A stretch of DNA of 24,216 nucleotides from Pigoraptor chileana (lineage: Eukaryota > Opisthokonta > Filasterea), in the NCBI GenBank assembly GCA_943704495.1, contig CALSCR010002268.1, positions 1-24,216 of the forward strand, read 5' to 3'. Made by a program: the position numbers and the translations under genes. The notes beneath the pieces are model-generated. The model was not told where the DNA came from. It was given only the letters and a program-made list of their open reading frames with translations, and did not search any database. Of this stretch, positions 1-10,943 are shown piece by piece. How positions within the stretch are numbered: position 1 is the first letter of the stretch; every line of letters starts with the position of its first letter.

Positions 1-70
<70 letters not shown>
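1..70. repeat. (GT)n microsatellite
   Basis: About 35 uninterrupted GT units run from the window edge, followed by a tatgtgcatc transition. It probably lies in the intron upstream of the first visible PHYH exon, because that exon opens with an acceptor cag at 187-189. The full length of the tract cannot be seen. Confidence 0.95.
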
Positions 71-76
<6 letters not shown>

Positions 77-189
77 ATCAATACTCTCTCGTGCATGCGA
101 TATCTGCATGCGTTCGTGCCGTGCTGGTTGTCGCGGGGTCCATTTCGATTTTTGCATCGTGACTCATCGTTTTGTATGTGTATGGTCAG

Positions 190-1552
190 CTGTGCAATGG
201 TGAGGAGGAAGTGCCGTCCACAATGACGGTGATGCGTGACATTGCCGTTGCGCGTCGCGGAGGCAAGGGCGAGAGCGTGATTACAAAGGTGCAGGACTTC
301 CAGGACGACCCCGTGCTGTTTGAGTACTGCCAGCACCCGCGCCTGTTGCAGTATGTGCAGTGCTTCACGGGACCCAGCATCCGCTCGGTGCACTCGATGC
401 TCATCAACAAGCCGCCGAACACGGGCCCCACATCCCGCCACCCAATGCACCAGGACCTCCTGTACTTCCCCTTCAGGTGCGTCAATCAACATCAGCTGTC
501 TTTGTCTCTGCGTGTGTGGGTTGCATACCTGTCGCTTACGTGGCCGTCGTCAGTCTTGACACACATAGACATGGGCACAATATCAATAACACAGTCCTTA
601 ACTCTGACGAACACAGACAAACGCACAAAATACTTACAAACACTTGCAAAACTCACAGAGCAAGAGAGAGAGATGCAAATACACACACGTACACATACAC
701 ACACGCGCGCACGTGACGGCAATGGCCCGAAGCAACCATATTCAGATTACTGTTGCCTTTCGTCGCCACGCAGGCCGGCCAACCGCATATGCGCGTCGTG
801 GACTGCAATGGAGCCCATCACGCGCAAGAACGGCTGCCTCGTGGTGGTCCCCGGAACACACAAAGGCGAGCTCCTTGAGCACGGCTATCCCGAGTGGGAG
901 GGCGGCGTGAACAAGGCATACCACGGCATCAAGAACTTCGACCCCTCGCAACCCATGCTGCACCTTGAGATGGATCCTGGTGACACGGTCTTCTTCCATC
1001 CCATTCTCATCCACGGCTCCGGTGAAAACAGGACGCAGGGTGCGTGCCTTGAATTGGAGTGCATTTGTGCATACGCGCATGCGTGCTTTGCTTTTTTGTT
1101 GTTATTTGATTTTCAGTCAAGTCAGTGTGCCTATTTCATAGATTGCGTCTAGTATCACTATTGCGTCTATTGTGCCCATTGTGTCTATTGTGTCGACTTT
1201 CGGGTGGCATTGTATGGACGGTAGTTGTTTGCGTGCCATTTGGCGTGGGCCGTTGTGCATTATGTCCCAAATACATCACCCTATCCCTCAACCTGATGGC
1301 CGACTCATGCAACACACTAACCCTAACCCCATGCGCAACACTAACCCTGCAGGCTACCGCAAGGCGATCAGTTGCCACTTTGCAGGCACGCAATGCCACT
1401 ACATTGATACGGAAGGGACAGTCCAGGAGCTGCTTGCCAAGGAGATTGAGCTCATGGCGTCCAAGCGGATGAAGGGCATCGAGATAACATTCTCCGACCT
1501 GTGGCGCTTCAAGAGCCGCCTTGTGCAGGGCGAGGACGGCACGCTCATTTGA
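190..1552 (+). CDS. PHYH: Phytanoyl-CoA 2-hydroxylase, 3' part (5' end outside window)
   Basis: Visible exons are 190-476, 774-1039 and 1353-1552 (stop TGA 1550-1552). All introns are GT-AG and the joins keep frame (AG|G at 476/774, G|GC at 1039/1353). The product is a peroxisomal Fe(II)/2-oxoglutarate dioxygenase that starts alpha-oxidation of phytanoyl-CoA. Seen: the motif MTVMRD, then ITKVQDFQDD, then SRHPMHQDLLYFPFR holding the iron-binding HxD (H-Q-D), then FFHPILIHGSG with the distal iron His. The 2-oxoglutarate-binding Arg lies in YRKAISCHFAG. These blocks match human PHYH almost position for position. The C-terminus (GTLI) has no PTS1. Human PHYH uses an N-terminal PTS2, which here would lie in the missing 5' exons. 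The first intron (477-773) is 297 bases long and has no stop in frame. Confidence 0.93.
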
Positions 1553-1949
1553 GACTGCTCATCACCACCACTCCTGTCGCTCGCCCCTGCTTGTATGTAC
1601 ACTCGCGCGCACACGCACACCGCACACACGCACACACCTTGTCTCCCTTTCCACGGCACTGTGCCTGCTCACTCCGATTTGATATCGAAACTGTAAAGCC
1701 CTGCTTGCCAGTGCCGAGTGCCGGCGTTGTAAATATAAGTGCGTTATTTCCCACCAAAGCGATTGCTCACTCAATTAAGAGCAATCTCAGCCGATTCCGC
1801 CCTCACCAGCCTTTGCATGGATGTGGTGTAATGTCTGATTTATGGGCACTCCTCCCTCTGCCCACATGCGATGCGCACGTTGCACATGCGAGGCGCGTGT
1901 GGTCAGGCAGCTAGCCAACACAACACCATGCAACATGCAATTCCCCTGT
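1553..1949. other. Convergent intergenic gap, PHYH / sphingosine kinase 3' flanks
   Basis: This stretch lies between two convergent stops. It holds a short CA-rich run near 1607-1637 and an AT-rich stretch near 1728-1775. I see no canonical AATAAA signal, no RNA gene and no credible exon. It most likely contains the two 3' UTRs. Confidence 0.6.
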
Positions 1950-4547
1950 TCATCGCTTTGCAGAAGATGACTCCGGGGCCGAGGGCGGGGCACGCGCGGC
2001 CACCTTGTCAAACGTCGCGGGCACGGGATGCACGGGCAGATTGAGGCGTTTTGGGCATAGAATGCGCGCGATGCCCTGGTGCGACTCGATGGCGATGGCC
2101 TCGCTGCGTATCTGCTCGCCGTCGACGTCCAGGATGCCCGGGGGATCGCACAGCGGCTCCAGCACAAATGCGCGCGCCTTACGATAGTGCACGAGCTCGT
2201 GCTTGCTCATTTCGCCAGACTCGCCGTCGAGGAACATGGCCAGCAGTCTGGCCGAGGACGCCTCGGCCGCAGTGACCCACGTGATGTCGATGGCGCCGTC
2301 GTGTATGTGGCTGTATGGCGCCACAAACATGTCCTTGGCCGCCCACCCGGCGTTCATGCCCACAACCGACACAAAGTCCGTCTCGACCGTCTCCCAGCCC
2401 TCCGGCAGCGGCTGCCCCGGAAGCACAGCCGGCGACGGCGGCTTGGCCTGTGCCGCGCCCGCTGCGCTTGCTTCTGACGGTGCGCTGCCATCACATGACC
2501 CCTGCGCAGACTCCGATGGCGTCGGCGTCCACGGGAGAAACGAGAGGCGGCCGCGATACTTGCGAATGGACGACATGCGACCAATGGCGCTGAATGTAAA
2601 GCGCGCGGGGCCGGCCCAGCGATAGCGCTCGCTCTCAATGTCGACGTCTGCGAATATGCCCCAGTAGAAGCAGAGGTGGCCGTAGAGCACGCTGTCGCCC
2701 TGCTGGCACGACATGATGTCGAACGGCCGCGAGTGGCCTGCGGGACAAGGCACACACCACATGACATGCACACGAGGCACACAAGGCACACAGGGACACA
2801 GAGCGTGCAGGATGGGGGTGTGTCAGCGTAGTCAACATGCGATGGCTGGTCTCATGCCCAAGGCTGTCAAAAAGTGCGAAACGCCAGAGGCAAATCAGCT
2901 CACCCTTGACGACGCTGAATGCGGCAAGAGCGGGTTCCGGTGTTTCCACAGAGCGACCGAGGCCATTCCCCGAGCCTGCCAACCGCCGCACCACACACGC
3001 CATTATCAGCGCGTGCACAGATTGCATCATGGGAACGACGACAAAGAAGAAGGACGGAGACTCTCAACTCACAATACAAAAAACAGAGGTGTAATTGCAT
3101 GCGTGTCCAAGTACACACTACGAGCACCCACCAAATACATAAATAAAAACACACTCTCCGATGCCGAGCCATGCTCGCACCGCACACAAATACCGCACCC
3201 ACCAGCAGGGATGATGCCCACGGGGGTCCTGAGCGCTTCCTTCCAGTCTTCGCGGAGGAACAGACCGTTCACTGCCTCGTGGAGGAGTCCGTCCCCGCTG
3301 ACCGTCACAATGGCGTCATACTCCGACAAATTCAGCGTCCGAGTCATTTCGGTTGCATGCGCTGCTCGTTCTGTGACTGTTTGCACGGAAAGAGGATGGT
3401 GTGTGTGTGGGTGTGTGTGTGTGTGTGTGTGGAGGCGAAAACATTCAGACCATTGGGCATTGCCAGCGACAGGGTGCGGAGATGGAGAGAAGAGAAGCAG
3501 CAACACGCCACTCACAGTTCACAGTGGCGCGGACGTTTCCAACGGCGAAAATGGGCGCCACTTGCTTCTCAAAGATGCTCTTTGCCGCGCGCGTTCCGCC
3601 AACAGGATTGATGATCACAAAGATGCGTCGGCTGGGAAGGGGATCCACTACGAATGGCCACAATTCATGGTGTGTGAGTGCGTCTGCGGGCGCACGTGAC
3701 GATGCAAACGGCGCTCATACAATTCCCGCTTCAACCCTGCTGATCACAATGCCTGCTTCACCCCTGCTCATACAATGCCTGCTTCACCCCTGCTCATACA
3801 ATGCCTGCTTCACCCCTGCTCATACAATGCCCGCTTCACCCATGCTCATACAATTCCCGCGTATTGCAGATGCACTTATGACACAGTTTCGATAACCAAA
3901 CTCACTTCCGATGGGCACGCCAGCGAGAACAGCGCGGATGGCGGCGGTCCACCGACTGGCATCGTCTATTGTCTCGCACTGAAAAGCGTGTGACTTTTTG
4001 CTGCGCTCAAACCGCGTGCGCTTTTTAAGGGGCATCGAATAAATGACAAAGATGCGCGGGTGTTTGGCGTGCGGTTGGACGCCATACACGTCGTCCAAGT
4101 CAATCTGTAACTCTGCGCCAGACAAGTTAGTGCCGTAGGATGAGCACATATGCATTTGCCGCAACACAACGCACCATCGAACAATACAACTGTCAAATTA
4201 GGGACACGGAGAGACACACGCAGCCGGCGACGGACACAGACACAGACGCACATAGACACATACACATAGACACACACAGCCACAGACACACGCGCCGTCG
4301 CTCCTATCACCGCCACGATCGCCATCACCGACAGGGCCCACGTGCATAGAGCACACCCACCCTTCGACCTGTCTGTCGCGGGCGTGGCATGCAGCCGGCT
4401 TGATGTCAGCAGCAGCGCGTGCTTCTTCCCGTCGTACACTGCATCGCCCGTCAGCAGAGAATCGGTCGACGGAAGAGGTTCGTCCTTTCCGTCGCCATCG
4501 TGCTTTGCGGACACAAACGGCGCACACGCGCCCGGTTGGCAGGCCAT
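1950..4547 (-). CDS. SPHK: Sphingosine kinase
   Basis: Six exons in transcript order: 4547-4361, 4112-3906, 3683-3516, 3376-3203, 2975-2904, 2737-1950. They sum to 1596 nt, or 531 residues. The enzyme phosphorylates sphingoid bases with ATP to give sphingosine-1-phosphate. Seen: a DAGK-type catalytic region with RRIFVIINPVGG (about residues 150-161), the nucleotide-loop SGDGLLHE (214-221) and GSGNGLG (246-252). The sphingosine-kinase signature FYWGIFADVDIESERYR follows, then YRGRLSFLPW. After a low-complexity S/P/A insert come LPEGWETV and ILDVDGEQI near the C-terminus. Residues 1 to about 130 form a PH-like N-terminal region, as in many ceramide and sphingosine kinases. The ATG at 4547 is the first in-frame Met seen. 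The family is confident, but SPHK1 versus SPHK2 cannot be assigned. A minisatellite fills most of intron 2 and TG/CA runs lie in introns 1 and 3. Confidence 0.92.
3397..3431. repeat. GT-rich microsatellite in SPHK intron 3
   Basis: A nearly pure GT run interrupted by one ggg lies inside the intron spanning 3377-3515 of the sphingosine kinase gene. On the transcript strand it reads as CA repeats. Confidence 0.9.
3713..3860. repeat. 26-bp minisatellite, about 5.5 units, in SPHK intron 2
   Basis: Three identical 26-base units occupy 3752-3777, 3778-3803 and 3804-3829. They are flanked by diverged units at 3725-3751 (27 bases) and 3830-3855, with partial units at both ends. Each unit carries the words cctgcttcac and gctcatacaat. 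The array fills most of the intron (3684-3905), leaving only the two splice sites outside it. Confidence 0.93.
4203..4300. repeat. Imperfect CA/GACACA-rich tract in SPHK intron 1
   Basis: A degenerate run of cagaca, cacaca and catagaca words lies in the first intron (4113-4360). On the transcript strand it reads as TGTG/TGTC. Confidence 0.8.
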
Positions 4548-5054
4548 TGAATTCGGACTCGGCTCGCGGCCTCTAATCTTTTAGTGGGTATGGATTGACA
4601 GACCAAATCAACAGCCGCGTGAAGTGCACACACTTCGATTGTGAAGTCCAGTGCCAATGGCAGCTCGGCTACGCGGTGGTATATGTCTGCAAGTAGAAAC
4701 AGCCTCTCTATTTTCACAATTGTTTGCAATCTAATCGACTGAATGTGCTGGTGTTTGTGGAATGGGACAGACACAATTACGAGCGTGACGTGGTCGATTT
4801 TAGGATGCCAATCAGTATGGCATTTATGTATGGGATTCCAGCAATATGCGCAAGCACGTGGCCTGGCCGGTCGCAAATAAGCCACAGCACTTTGGGTGCC
4901 CAGTGTGAGGAGGCCCAATCAGATTCAGGACTGTTGTTTCAAAAGTCCGCAGTTTTGGATTGCAAAATGCAGCGATGTGGGCAGCGATCTGGAATTACTT
5001 GTGGTTCATGCATCAGCACAGTGATTGCACACCCCCGACTTTATTGGTGGGTCA
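4548..5054. other. Intergenic gap between ALDH4 3' end and SPHK start
   Basis: Both flanking genes are on the minus strand, so this stretch should hold the ALDH4 3' UTR and the SPHK promoter and 5' UTR. It is less GC-rich than the exons, has no microsatellite, and no frame in it resembles a known protein. A further 5' SPHK exon here is possible but not supported. Confidence 0.55.
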
Positions 5055-7527
5055 TTACTCTTTCATGTATGGATAGCGCCAGTCGGCCAGGGGAACAAAG
5101 TTCTCCTTGATGGCAAGCGCAGACATGAAGCGCTGCATGAACTGTGGCGCTCCAGCCTTGTCGTTGGTGCCTGTGCGTGTGTTGGATGGGAGGAGGGATG
5201 CTCAATGAAAATCCCTGATACATGCCATCACTGCCAATCAACACTCAAAATCCAGAAAAACAGAGTGACGGCCAACACGGCCACTCATGGCGAATGAGAA
5301 CGAAGCAAAAGGAAAGAGATGGTAGGATTCAAGTCAGTGTCTTTGGCGCTGTGCCCACGGACGCCAGTAAAACAGACAAGGACAGAGACCCACCGGAAAG
5401 GCGTGCGCCTCCGAATGGCTGCTGTCCGACAACAGATCCCGTCGACTTGTCATTGATGTAGAGGTTGCCGCATGCGTGGCGCAGGGCGTTGGCCGTCTTC
5501 ATGATGGTGTACCTGACGTCAGTGCGTGTGCGTGTCGACACCGAGTGTGTTGAACGAGCGTCGCTCAGTTAGCGGCACATCCGACATTAAACGCACTCTG
5601 CCATCACGTGACCACACTGCTCGCATTCGTGGACAATATGAAAGACGGCCAGGTCACACGAATATGCACGCCACAAAACACACCTGTCACGTGCAAAAAA
5701 GGCTCCCGTGAGCGCATACTGGGACGTTTCGGCAATCGTGCGGAGAACATCGTCGTACTTGTCGCGAGGATACACGTGGACGGAGAGCACGGGACCGAAT
5801 ATCTCTTCCCGCATGAGCTCGTGCTGAATGTCAGACACCTCGAAGATAGTTGGCTGCACAAAGTAGCCCTTGCTGCGATTGCGCACATCAAGAAATAGCA
5901 CACATGCATCCTCCACATTAGGGCACCAAGCACACCCCAACAATCCCCAACAAACGAGCGCACGCACACACGTATTCTCGAGTGCAACCACACATATTGC
6001 CTTGGCTACATCGCCAAGTCGCACACACAGCCCACCTGTCATCGTAGGTTGCGCCCGCAATAACCTTAACGTCCTTCGACGCCCGCGCGCGGTCGATGAA
6101 GCCCTTGATCTTCGCAAACGACCGCCCGTCAATCACCGCACTGACCAGCACGCTCGGGTCCTCTGGCTGCCCCACAGCCACCTGCGCCGTCTCACGCACA
6201 AGCCCCTCGCGAATAGCGGGCCACAAATCGTCGGGAACGTACATCCGGGAGCACGCCGAGCACTTTTGGCCAGAGTACTCGAATGTGGACCGCACGGTGT
6301 TGTTCACAATGTGCGCAATGTCGTCGCCGTGGGACGAGTGCACAAGGTGGAAGTTCTTGCCGCCGCACTCGCCGATCATCCGGGGATATGTCTTGTAGCT
6401 GTCCACATTCGCGCTGATGCTGCGCCAGAGCGTGCGGAAGGTTGCCGTGCTGCCCGTGAACGCAAGCGCCCCGAGGTCACGTGACGTGGTGACGGTGCGT
6501 CCAAACAGCGGCCCATCACAGGGCACAAAGTTCACGACGCCCGCGGGGAGACCGGCTTCTTGCAGCACCTGCGTGCGTGCGAGAGCATGTCAGAGCCAAC
6601 AACTCATGCACTCGCGTTCATGCACTGGCAAGACCAGTGGGCTCATAATAATGTGCGTGGGTTGCGTGCGATAGATAGAACAAAATGGCTGTCACCGCTC
6701 ATCAATCCGTACGGCTTCATGACCGCCGCACGAAATCCCTTCCGTCTCACACTTAGCCCACAAATACACACAGCCGAACCGGTTGCAGAGACAATCGCCA
6801 GACGATTGAGTGCGAAACCCCCCACACAACACTCAGCTCAACACACACCACACATTGCACAACAACCAATCTCACAGACACACCCACACACTATATACTA
6901 AGCTCAACTACGCGACACACCTTCATAATGTAGTAATTTGAGAGGACGGCCGTGTCCGAAGGCTTCCACACCGTCGTGTTGCCGACAATGGCGGGGGAGC
7001 TGCCCAGGTTCGCCCCAATCGCAGTGAAGTTAAATGGCGTCACCGCAGCCACAAAGCCCTCGAGAGCACGGTACTCCTGCCGGTTCCACATCCGGGCGCC
7101 GTTCTCCGTCGGCTGCTCAGCGTAAATGTCCGCCGCGTACTTGACATTGAACCGCCAGAAGTCAATTGTTTCGGCGGCGGCGTCGATTTCGGCTTGGTAG
7201 ATGTTCTTGCCTTGTCCCAGCATTGTCGCTGCAAGCACACGCGCGCGCCATGTCGTGCTGAGGAGGTCCGCTGCCTTGAGGAAGACTGCGGCGCGCTGGT
7301 CAAAGGGAATCGCCTCCCACTCGGCCTTCGCCTCCAGCGCCGCCCGGATGGCCGCCTGCAGCAGCGCCTCGTCAGCCACGTGGAAGCGCGCAATGACCTT
7401 GCCGTGGTCGCTGGGCATCACCTGCTCACGCACGCTGCACGAAAAACAGTGCGCAGGCGCGTGGCATGGAACGTGTGAGAATGGGCGTGGAGTGTGTGAG
7501 AATGCCTGAGTATGTGTATGTTCTAAA

Positions 7528-7562
<35 letters not shown>

Positions 7563-8033
7563 AAATATATATGTATGCGTGTGTGTGTAGCGTGTTGCGT
7601 GACGTGCGATGAGCAGTTCCCGTGACTGTACGGAGAGTAGATGAGTCCTGTACAATGTAACCGTTGTGCTTGATGCACACGATCACGGCGTCTGCATGAA
7701 GCATCCCACTCACTTTCCGGTCCACACCTCCTTCCCGCCCACAATGCAGGGGATATCCACGACTCGCCCCTTCTGATCTGCGAGCGCCTGTGTTAGTGCC
7801 ACACGCTCGGCGCTGCAGTGCGTACGGTTGCGCAAATGCAATCATTAGCGTTGCTCCGTGCACATGACGTCAGGAAGGAATCAAAATCACACCAACCTGC
7901 CCTTGAGGAAAAGAAGATTGGGCTCATTCTTAATGTCTGGAATGCGATAAACGCCAGCACTGCCAAAATGGCGCACTCCGGTGACTCCGTTCCGGCGGGA
8001 GAAGGCCCCAGCAATACGCAGCGACGCAAACAT
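5055..8033 (-). CDS. ALDH4A1: Delta-1-pyrroline-5-carboxylate dehydrogenase, mitochondrial
   Basis: Seven exons in transcript order: 8033-7897, 7812-7714, 7434-6921, 6568-6036, 5872-5684, 5512-5394, 5170-5055. They sum to 1707 nt, or 568 residues (human about 563). The enzyme oxidises glutamate-gamma-semialdehyde/P5C to glutamate with NAD+, the second step of proline breakdown, in the mitochondrial matrix. Seen: a basic presequence (MFASLRIAGAFSRRN), then DIPCIVGGKEVWTG, GQGKNIYQAEIDAAAE, FVAAVTPFNFTAIGANLG and TVWKPSDTAV. FTGSTATF is the cofactor-binding turn. The catalytic Glu is at about 317 (GECGGKN) and the catalytic Cys at about 353 (GQKCSACSR). EEIFGPVLSVHVYP, NDKSTGSVVGQQPFGGARLSG and the C-terminal ADWRYPYMKE follow. 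It is divergent from WDR70. Intron 2 holds a TA repeat and intron 6 holds one copy of a 41-base dispersed repeat. Confidence 0.95.
5322..5362. repeat. Dispersed 41-bp repeat, copy A (ALDH4 intron 6)
   Basis: This stretch matches 11264-11304 at 38 of 41 positions without gaps. It shares the word gtaggattcaagtcagtgtc, and a common agagat lies just upstream of both. It sits in the last ALDH4 intron (5171-5393). The family is unknown. Both strands are open across the core in both copies. Confidence 0.85.
7527..7590. repeat. TA microsatellite grading into TG, in ALDH4 intron 2
   Basis: A run of alternating TA with a few slips (tatatta, ataaat) is followed by tgtgtgtgtg. It lies in the intron spanning 7435-7713 and can fold into a hairpin by itself. 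Confidence 0.95.
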
Positions 8034-8542
8034 CTTTGAATGAATGAAATCACAGCACTCGTCTCCTGTGTTTTGAGGACAAAACCAACCAACAACGGAA
8101 AACACACTATAATATTAAACGCGCTGCTGCTCCTGCCGGCTCATCCGTCGACCAAGTTTGTGTCTTCCGCGCTTGATTTCCCGCAGGATGCACACACTCT
8201 GAGCAAGTGTGCGACTGACCGGACTGGCGGCTGAGGGTGCGGCGTCATCACTGACGGCCTGCATCCGGGGCAAAGACTGCCGCATGCACTGCGTAACAAT
8301 TCCTACGGAACTTATTCTGAATTTCTTATAAACGAATCCTGGAGATACACTGAAAATTATAACAAACAGTGAGAATAAGAAAAATAGTTTTGACAATCGT
8401 TGTTATCCAGGCCGCTTGCTGCTGCATATTGGCACTAGTGAGGGCGCAAGATTCGCACCTGGACGCAATCAGTGTGTGTGGCGGCGGGCTGCGCAGTAGC
8501 GCGTGGGAGTACTAGTAGGGTAGCGAGCAGCGGAGTGGGAAA
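8034..8542. promoter_or_regulatory. Divergent promoter region, ALDH4 (-) / WDR70 (+)
   Basis: The two start codons lie 509 bases apart, facing away from each other. The stretch holds a TATA-like tataatatt near 8109 and a half-CRE gcgtcatc near 8241. An AT-rich core lies around 8295-8400 within otherwise GC-rich flanks. No coding exon is evident. The role is inferred from position only. Confidence 0.5.
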
Positions 8543-10943
8543 ATGAGCTCCGATGTGAGTGTTTTCTTCCATCTTGTATGGGACACTGCAGCAGCTTGCA
8601 AAATCGTATGGAGATCTGCATGTTGGCAGGTTTATTTGTTCTGTTGTTGACCACATCTTGCGCTCTTGTGCGCGTGCAGGACGAGGCGCTCGCCAGCGAC
8701 GACGAGGCTGATCTGCGTCGCCTCAGAGCAGCGAAAGGCATCGGTAAGCATGGAAAACTTGCACCTCTTTGTTGTTTGCGGCGTTTCGGCGCGATGTTTT
8801 ACGAGTGAGTTGACTTGACTTTCGCAAACCCATACTCATCTCAGGTGCCAGCGTGAACAAGAGATGGATGGACAAAGTGCAGCAGGAGCGTGCAGCTGCG
8901 GACGAGGCTCTTGCGCTGCGCAATGAACGTGCGGCGGCTGCGGGTGATGCGAGTGCCGATGACAGTGGACCTGATGTCGGTCCTGCGCCGCCGCCACATG
9001 CGCACGCACGCGGTGGCGAGGCTGACGACAGCGGACCTGATGTTGGCCCTGCGCCGCCGCCAGTTGGCCATGACAGAGACGGCGACAACGACGACTCGAG
9101 TGAGGCGGATGTGGGCCCGCCCCTTCCCCCAGGATTTAATGCGTCTGCGCAGGCGGGCGACGGCAGTGATGATGGCGAGAGCGACAGTGATGATGGAGAC
9201 GACGATGACGCCAGTGGTGCGGCCCGCAGTGATGCCCTGCCGATCTCGCACGAGATCAAGCTCGGCCACGGCGCGCGCACCGTGTCTGCGCTTGCACTTG
9301 ATCCGTCTGGCACACGCCTGCTCACTGGCGGATACGACTATGAGCTGCGCATGTGGGACTTTGCAACGATGGACGTCCGCATGAAGTCATTCCGCAGCAT
9401 TGAGCCGTATCCGGGACAGCAGTTGGTGGGCCTGCACTACAGCCCAACAGGCGACCAATTTGTCGCCGCATCCGGGGCTGCGCAGGTGAAGACATACGAC
9501 CGCGATGGGCACCAACTCCTCGAGACGGTGCGCGGCGACATGTACATGACGGACATGGCGAACACAAAGGGTCACGTGAGCGCCGTGCTGTGTGCCGCAT
9601 GGCACCCGTCCAACCGAAGCCTGTTTGCGACTTCCTCGTCGGACGGCACAGTGCGCATCTGGGACGTCACTACCGCACGCGGAAACGTCCTCCCGAAGCA
9701 GCGCGACGTCATCAAGGCGCGGGGCACTGGCATGCGGAAGAGCGCCGTGACGGCGTTTGCATTTTCCCCCGACGGCGCGTCGATTGCGTCTGCGTGCCAG
9801 GACGGATCCCTGCAGGTGTGGAAGGTCGGCGGTCCGTACAGCCGCCCCGTCGCCGCCGCAAACGAGGCCCATGGCAACGGCACCGAGACATCGTGCGTGC
9901 GCTTCTCCTCCGACGGGCGCTTTATTCTGTCGCGCGGCGGCGACGACACGCTGAAGCTGTGGGATGTGCGCAATATGAAGGCGCCGCTGCGGTCGACGGG
10001 CGGTCTCGACAATCTCTTCCCCATGACGGACTGCGGATTCAGCCCCGACGGCCGTCACGTGTACACGGGCACCTCGGTGCGCAAGAACACGGGGACGGGC
10101 CATCTCGTCTTTTTCGACATGGGCACATTTGAGCGCGTCAAGGCGGTGCCGTTCGAGGGCGCGAGCGTCGTGCGTGCACTGTGGCATCCGCGGCTCAACC
10201 AGATTGTCGTCGGCTGCTCCAACGGCACTGCGCACGTGCTCTACAGCCCCACCGACAGCACCAAGGGCGCCCTGCTCTGCGCGGGAAAGCAGAAGAAGCG
10301 GGTCGATGCCAGTGATTTTGCCGTCGCACGCCCGATCATTGCGCCACACTCACTCCCTATGTACCAGGTCTGTTCGCTGTTCGTGGGCTTGCTTATATTT
10401 TGTGTCGTATTGGTAATCCAAGATTTTGATGCTGAGAGACATGTATGTTGCGTTGTGCGGAGGCTCGGGGGCTGAGGGGTGTGTGTGTGTGTGTGGGGGG
10501 GGAGGCGGCAGAGTGGGAAACGTGGCTTTTTTTCTGCGATTCACACTCGCTTGCTGTGCACTTGTGTGCGCCAGTCAAATGACGCCCGACAGCGATCTGA
10601 CGGCTGTGTGTGTGAAATTGCGTCACTGCAGGACAAGCCCAAGAGCAACAAGCGCAAGCGAGAGAAGGAGCGTCTGGACCCCGTCAAGTCGCACCGACCC
10701 CAGCTCCCGGTGACCGGCGCGGGACAGGGCGGCCGCGTGGGCGTGACCACATGGACTCACCATGTCATGATGCAGCACGTGAGCAAGGACATGTCGCGCG
10801 ATGTCGACCCTCGCGAGGCCTTTCTCAGTGTCGCAAAAGACGCCGAGGAGAACCCGTTTTGGTCTACGGCGTACCAGTCCACGCAGCCCACCACCCTTTT
10901 TGAGCAGTCCGACGACGAGGAAGATGGCCGGAAAAAGAAGTGA
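8543..10943 (+). CDS. WDR70: WD repeat-containing protein 70
   Basis: Exons are 8543-8554, 8680-8743, 8845-10367 and 10632-10943. They sum to 1911 nt, or 636 residues (human about 654). The protein is a nuclear WD40-propeller protein; the human one is linked to H2B ubiquitylation and DNA-break resection. Seen: an acidic, proline-rich N-terminus (residues about 30-155) with repeated VGPAPPP/VGPPLPPGF words, then a propeller opening with ISHEIKLGHGARTVSALALD. Characteristic blocks follow: TGGYDYELRMWDFA, DMANTKGH, SRGGDDTLKLWD, FPMTDCGFSPD, TGTSVRKNTGTGHLVFF and ASVVRALWHPRLNQIVVG. The C-terminal tail has ERLDPVKSHRPQLPV, then GRVG, then PREAFLSVAKDAEENPFW and an acidic, lysine-rich end. The order and spacing match WDR70 closely. 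The first coding exon has only four codons (MSSD) before a GTGAGT donor. Confidence 0.95.

Noticed and set aside
1316-1352. Telomere-like ctaaccctaacccc run in PHYH intron 2, and a similar ccctaacccc near 18762
   Set aside because: Only one to two units each, next to acceptors. They read as branch-point and polypyrimidine sequence, not as interstitial telomere arrays.
5322-5362. Reading the dispersed repeat as a Pol III B-box (gacttgaatcc on the minus strand)
   Set aside because: Only 8 of 11 B-box positions fit and no credible A-box lies at the right distance.
7801-7812. Using ctcgcag near 7780 as the ALDH4 exon 2 acceptor
   Set aside because: The acceptor at 7813-7814 gives SAERVALTQALADQKGR, which aligns with the human protein, and the phase fits. 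The later site would lose this segment.
9387-10349. Open frame of 320 codons opposite WDR70
   Set aside because: It lies wholly antisense to conserved WD40 coding sequence. Strong G/C third positions leave the complementary frame open, and the product has no recognisable domain.
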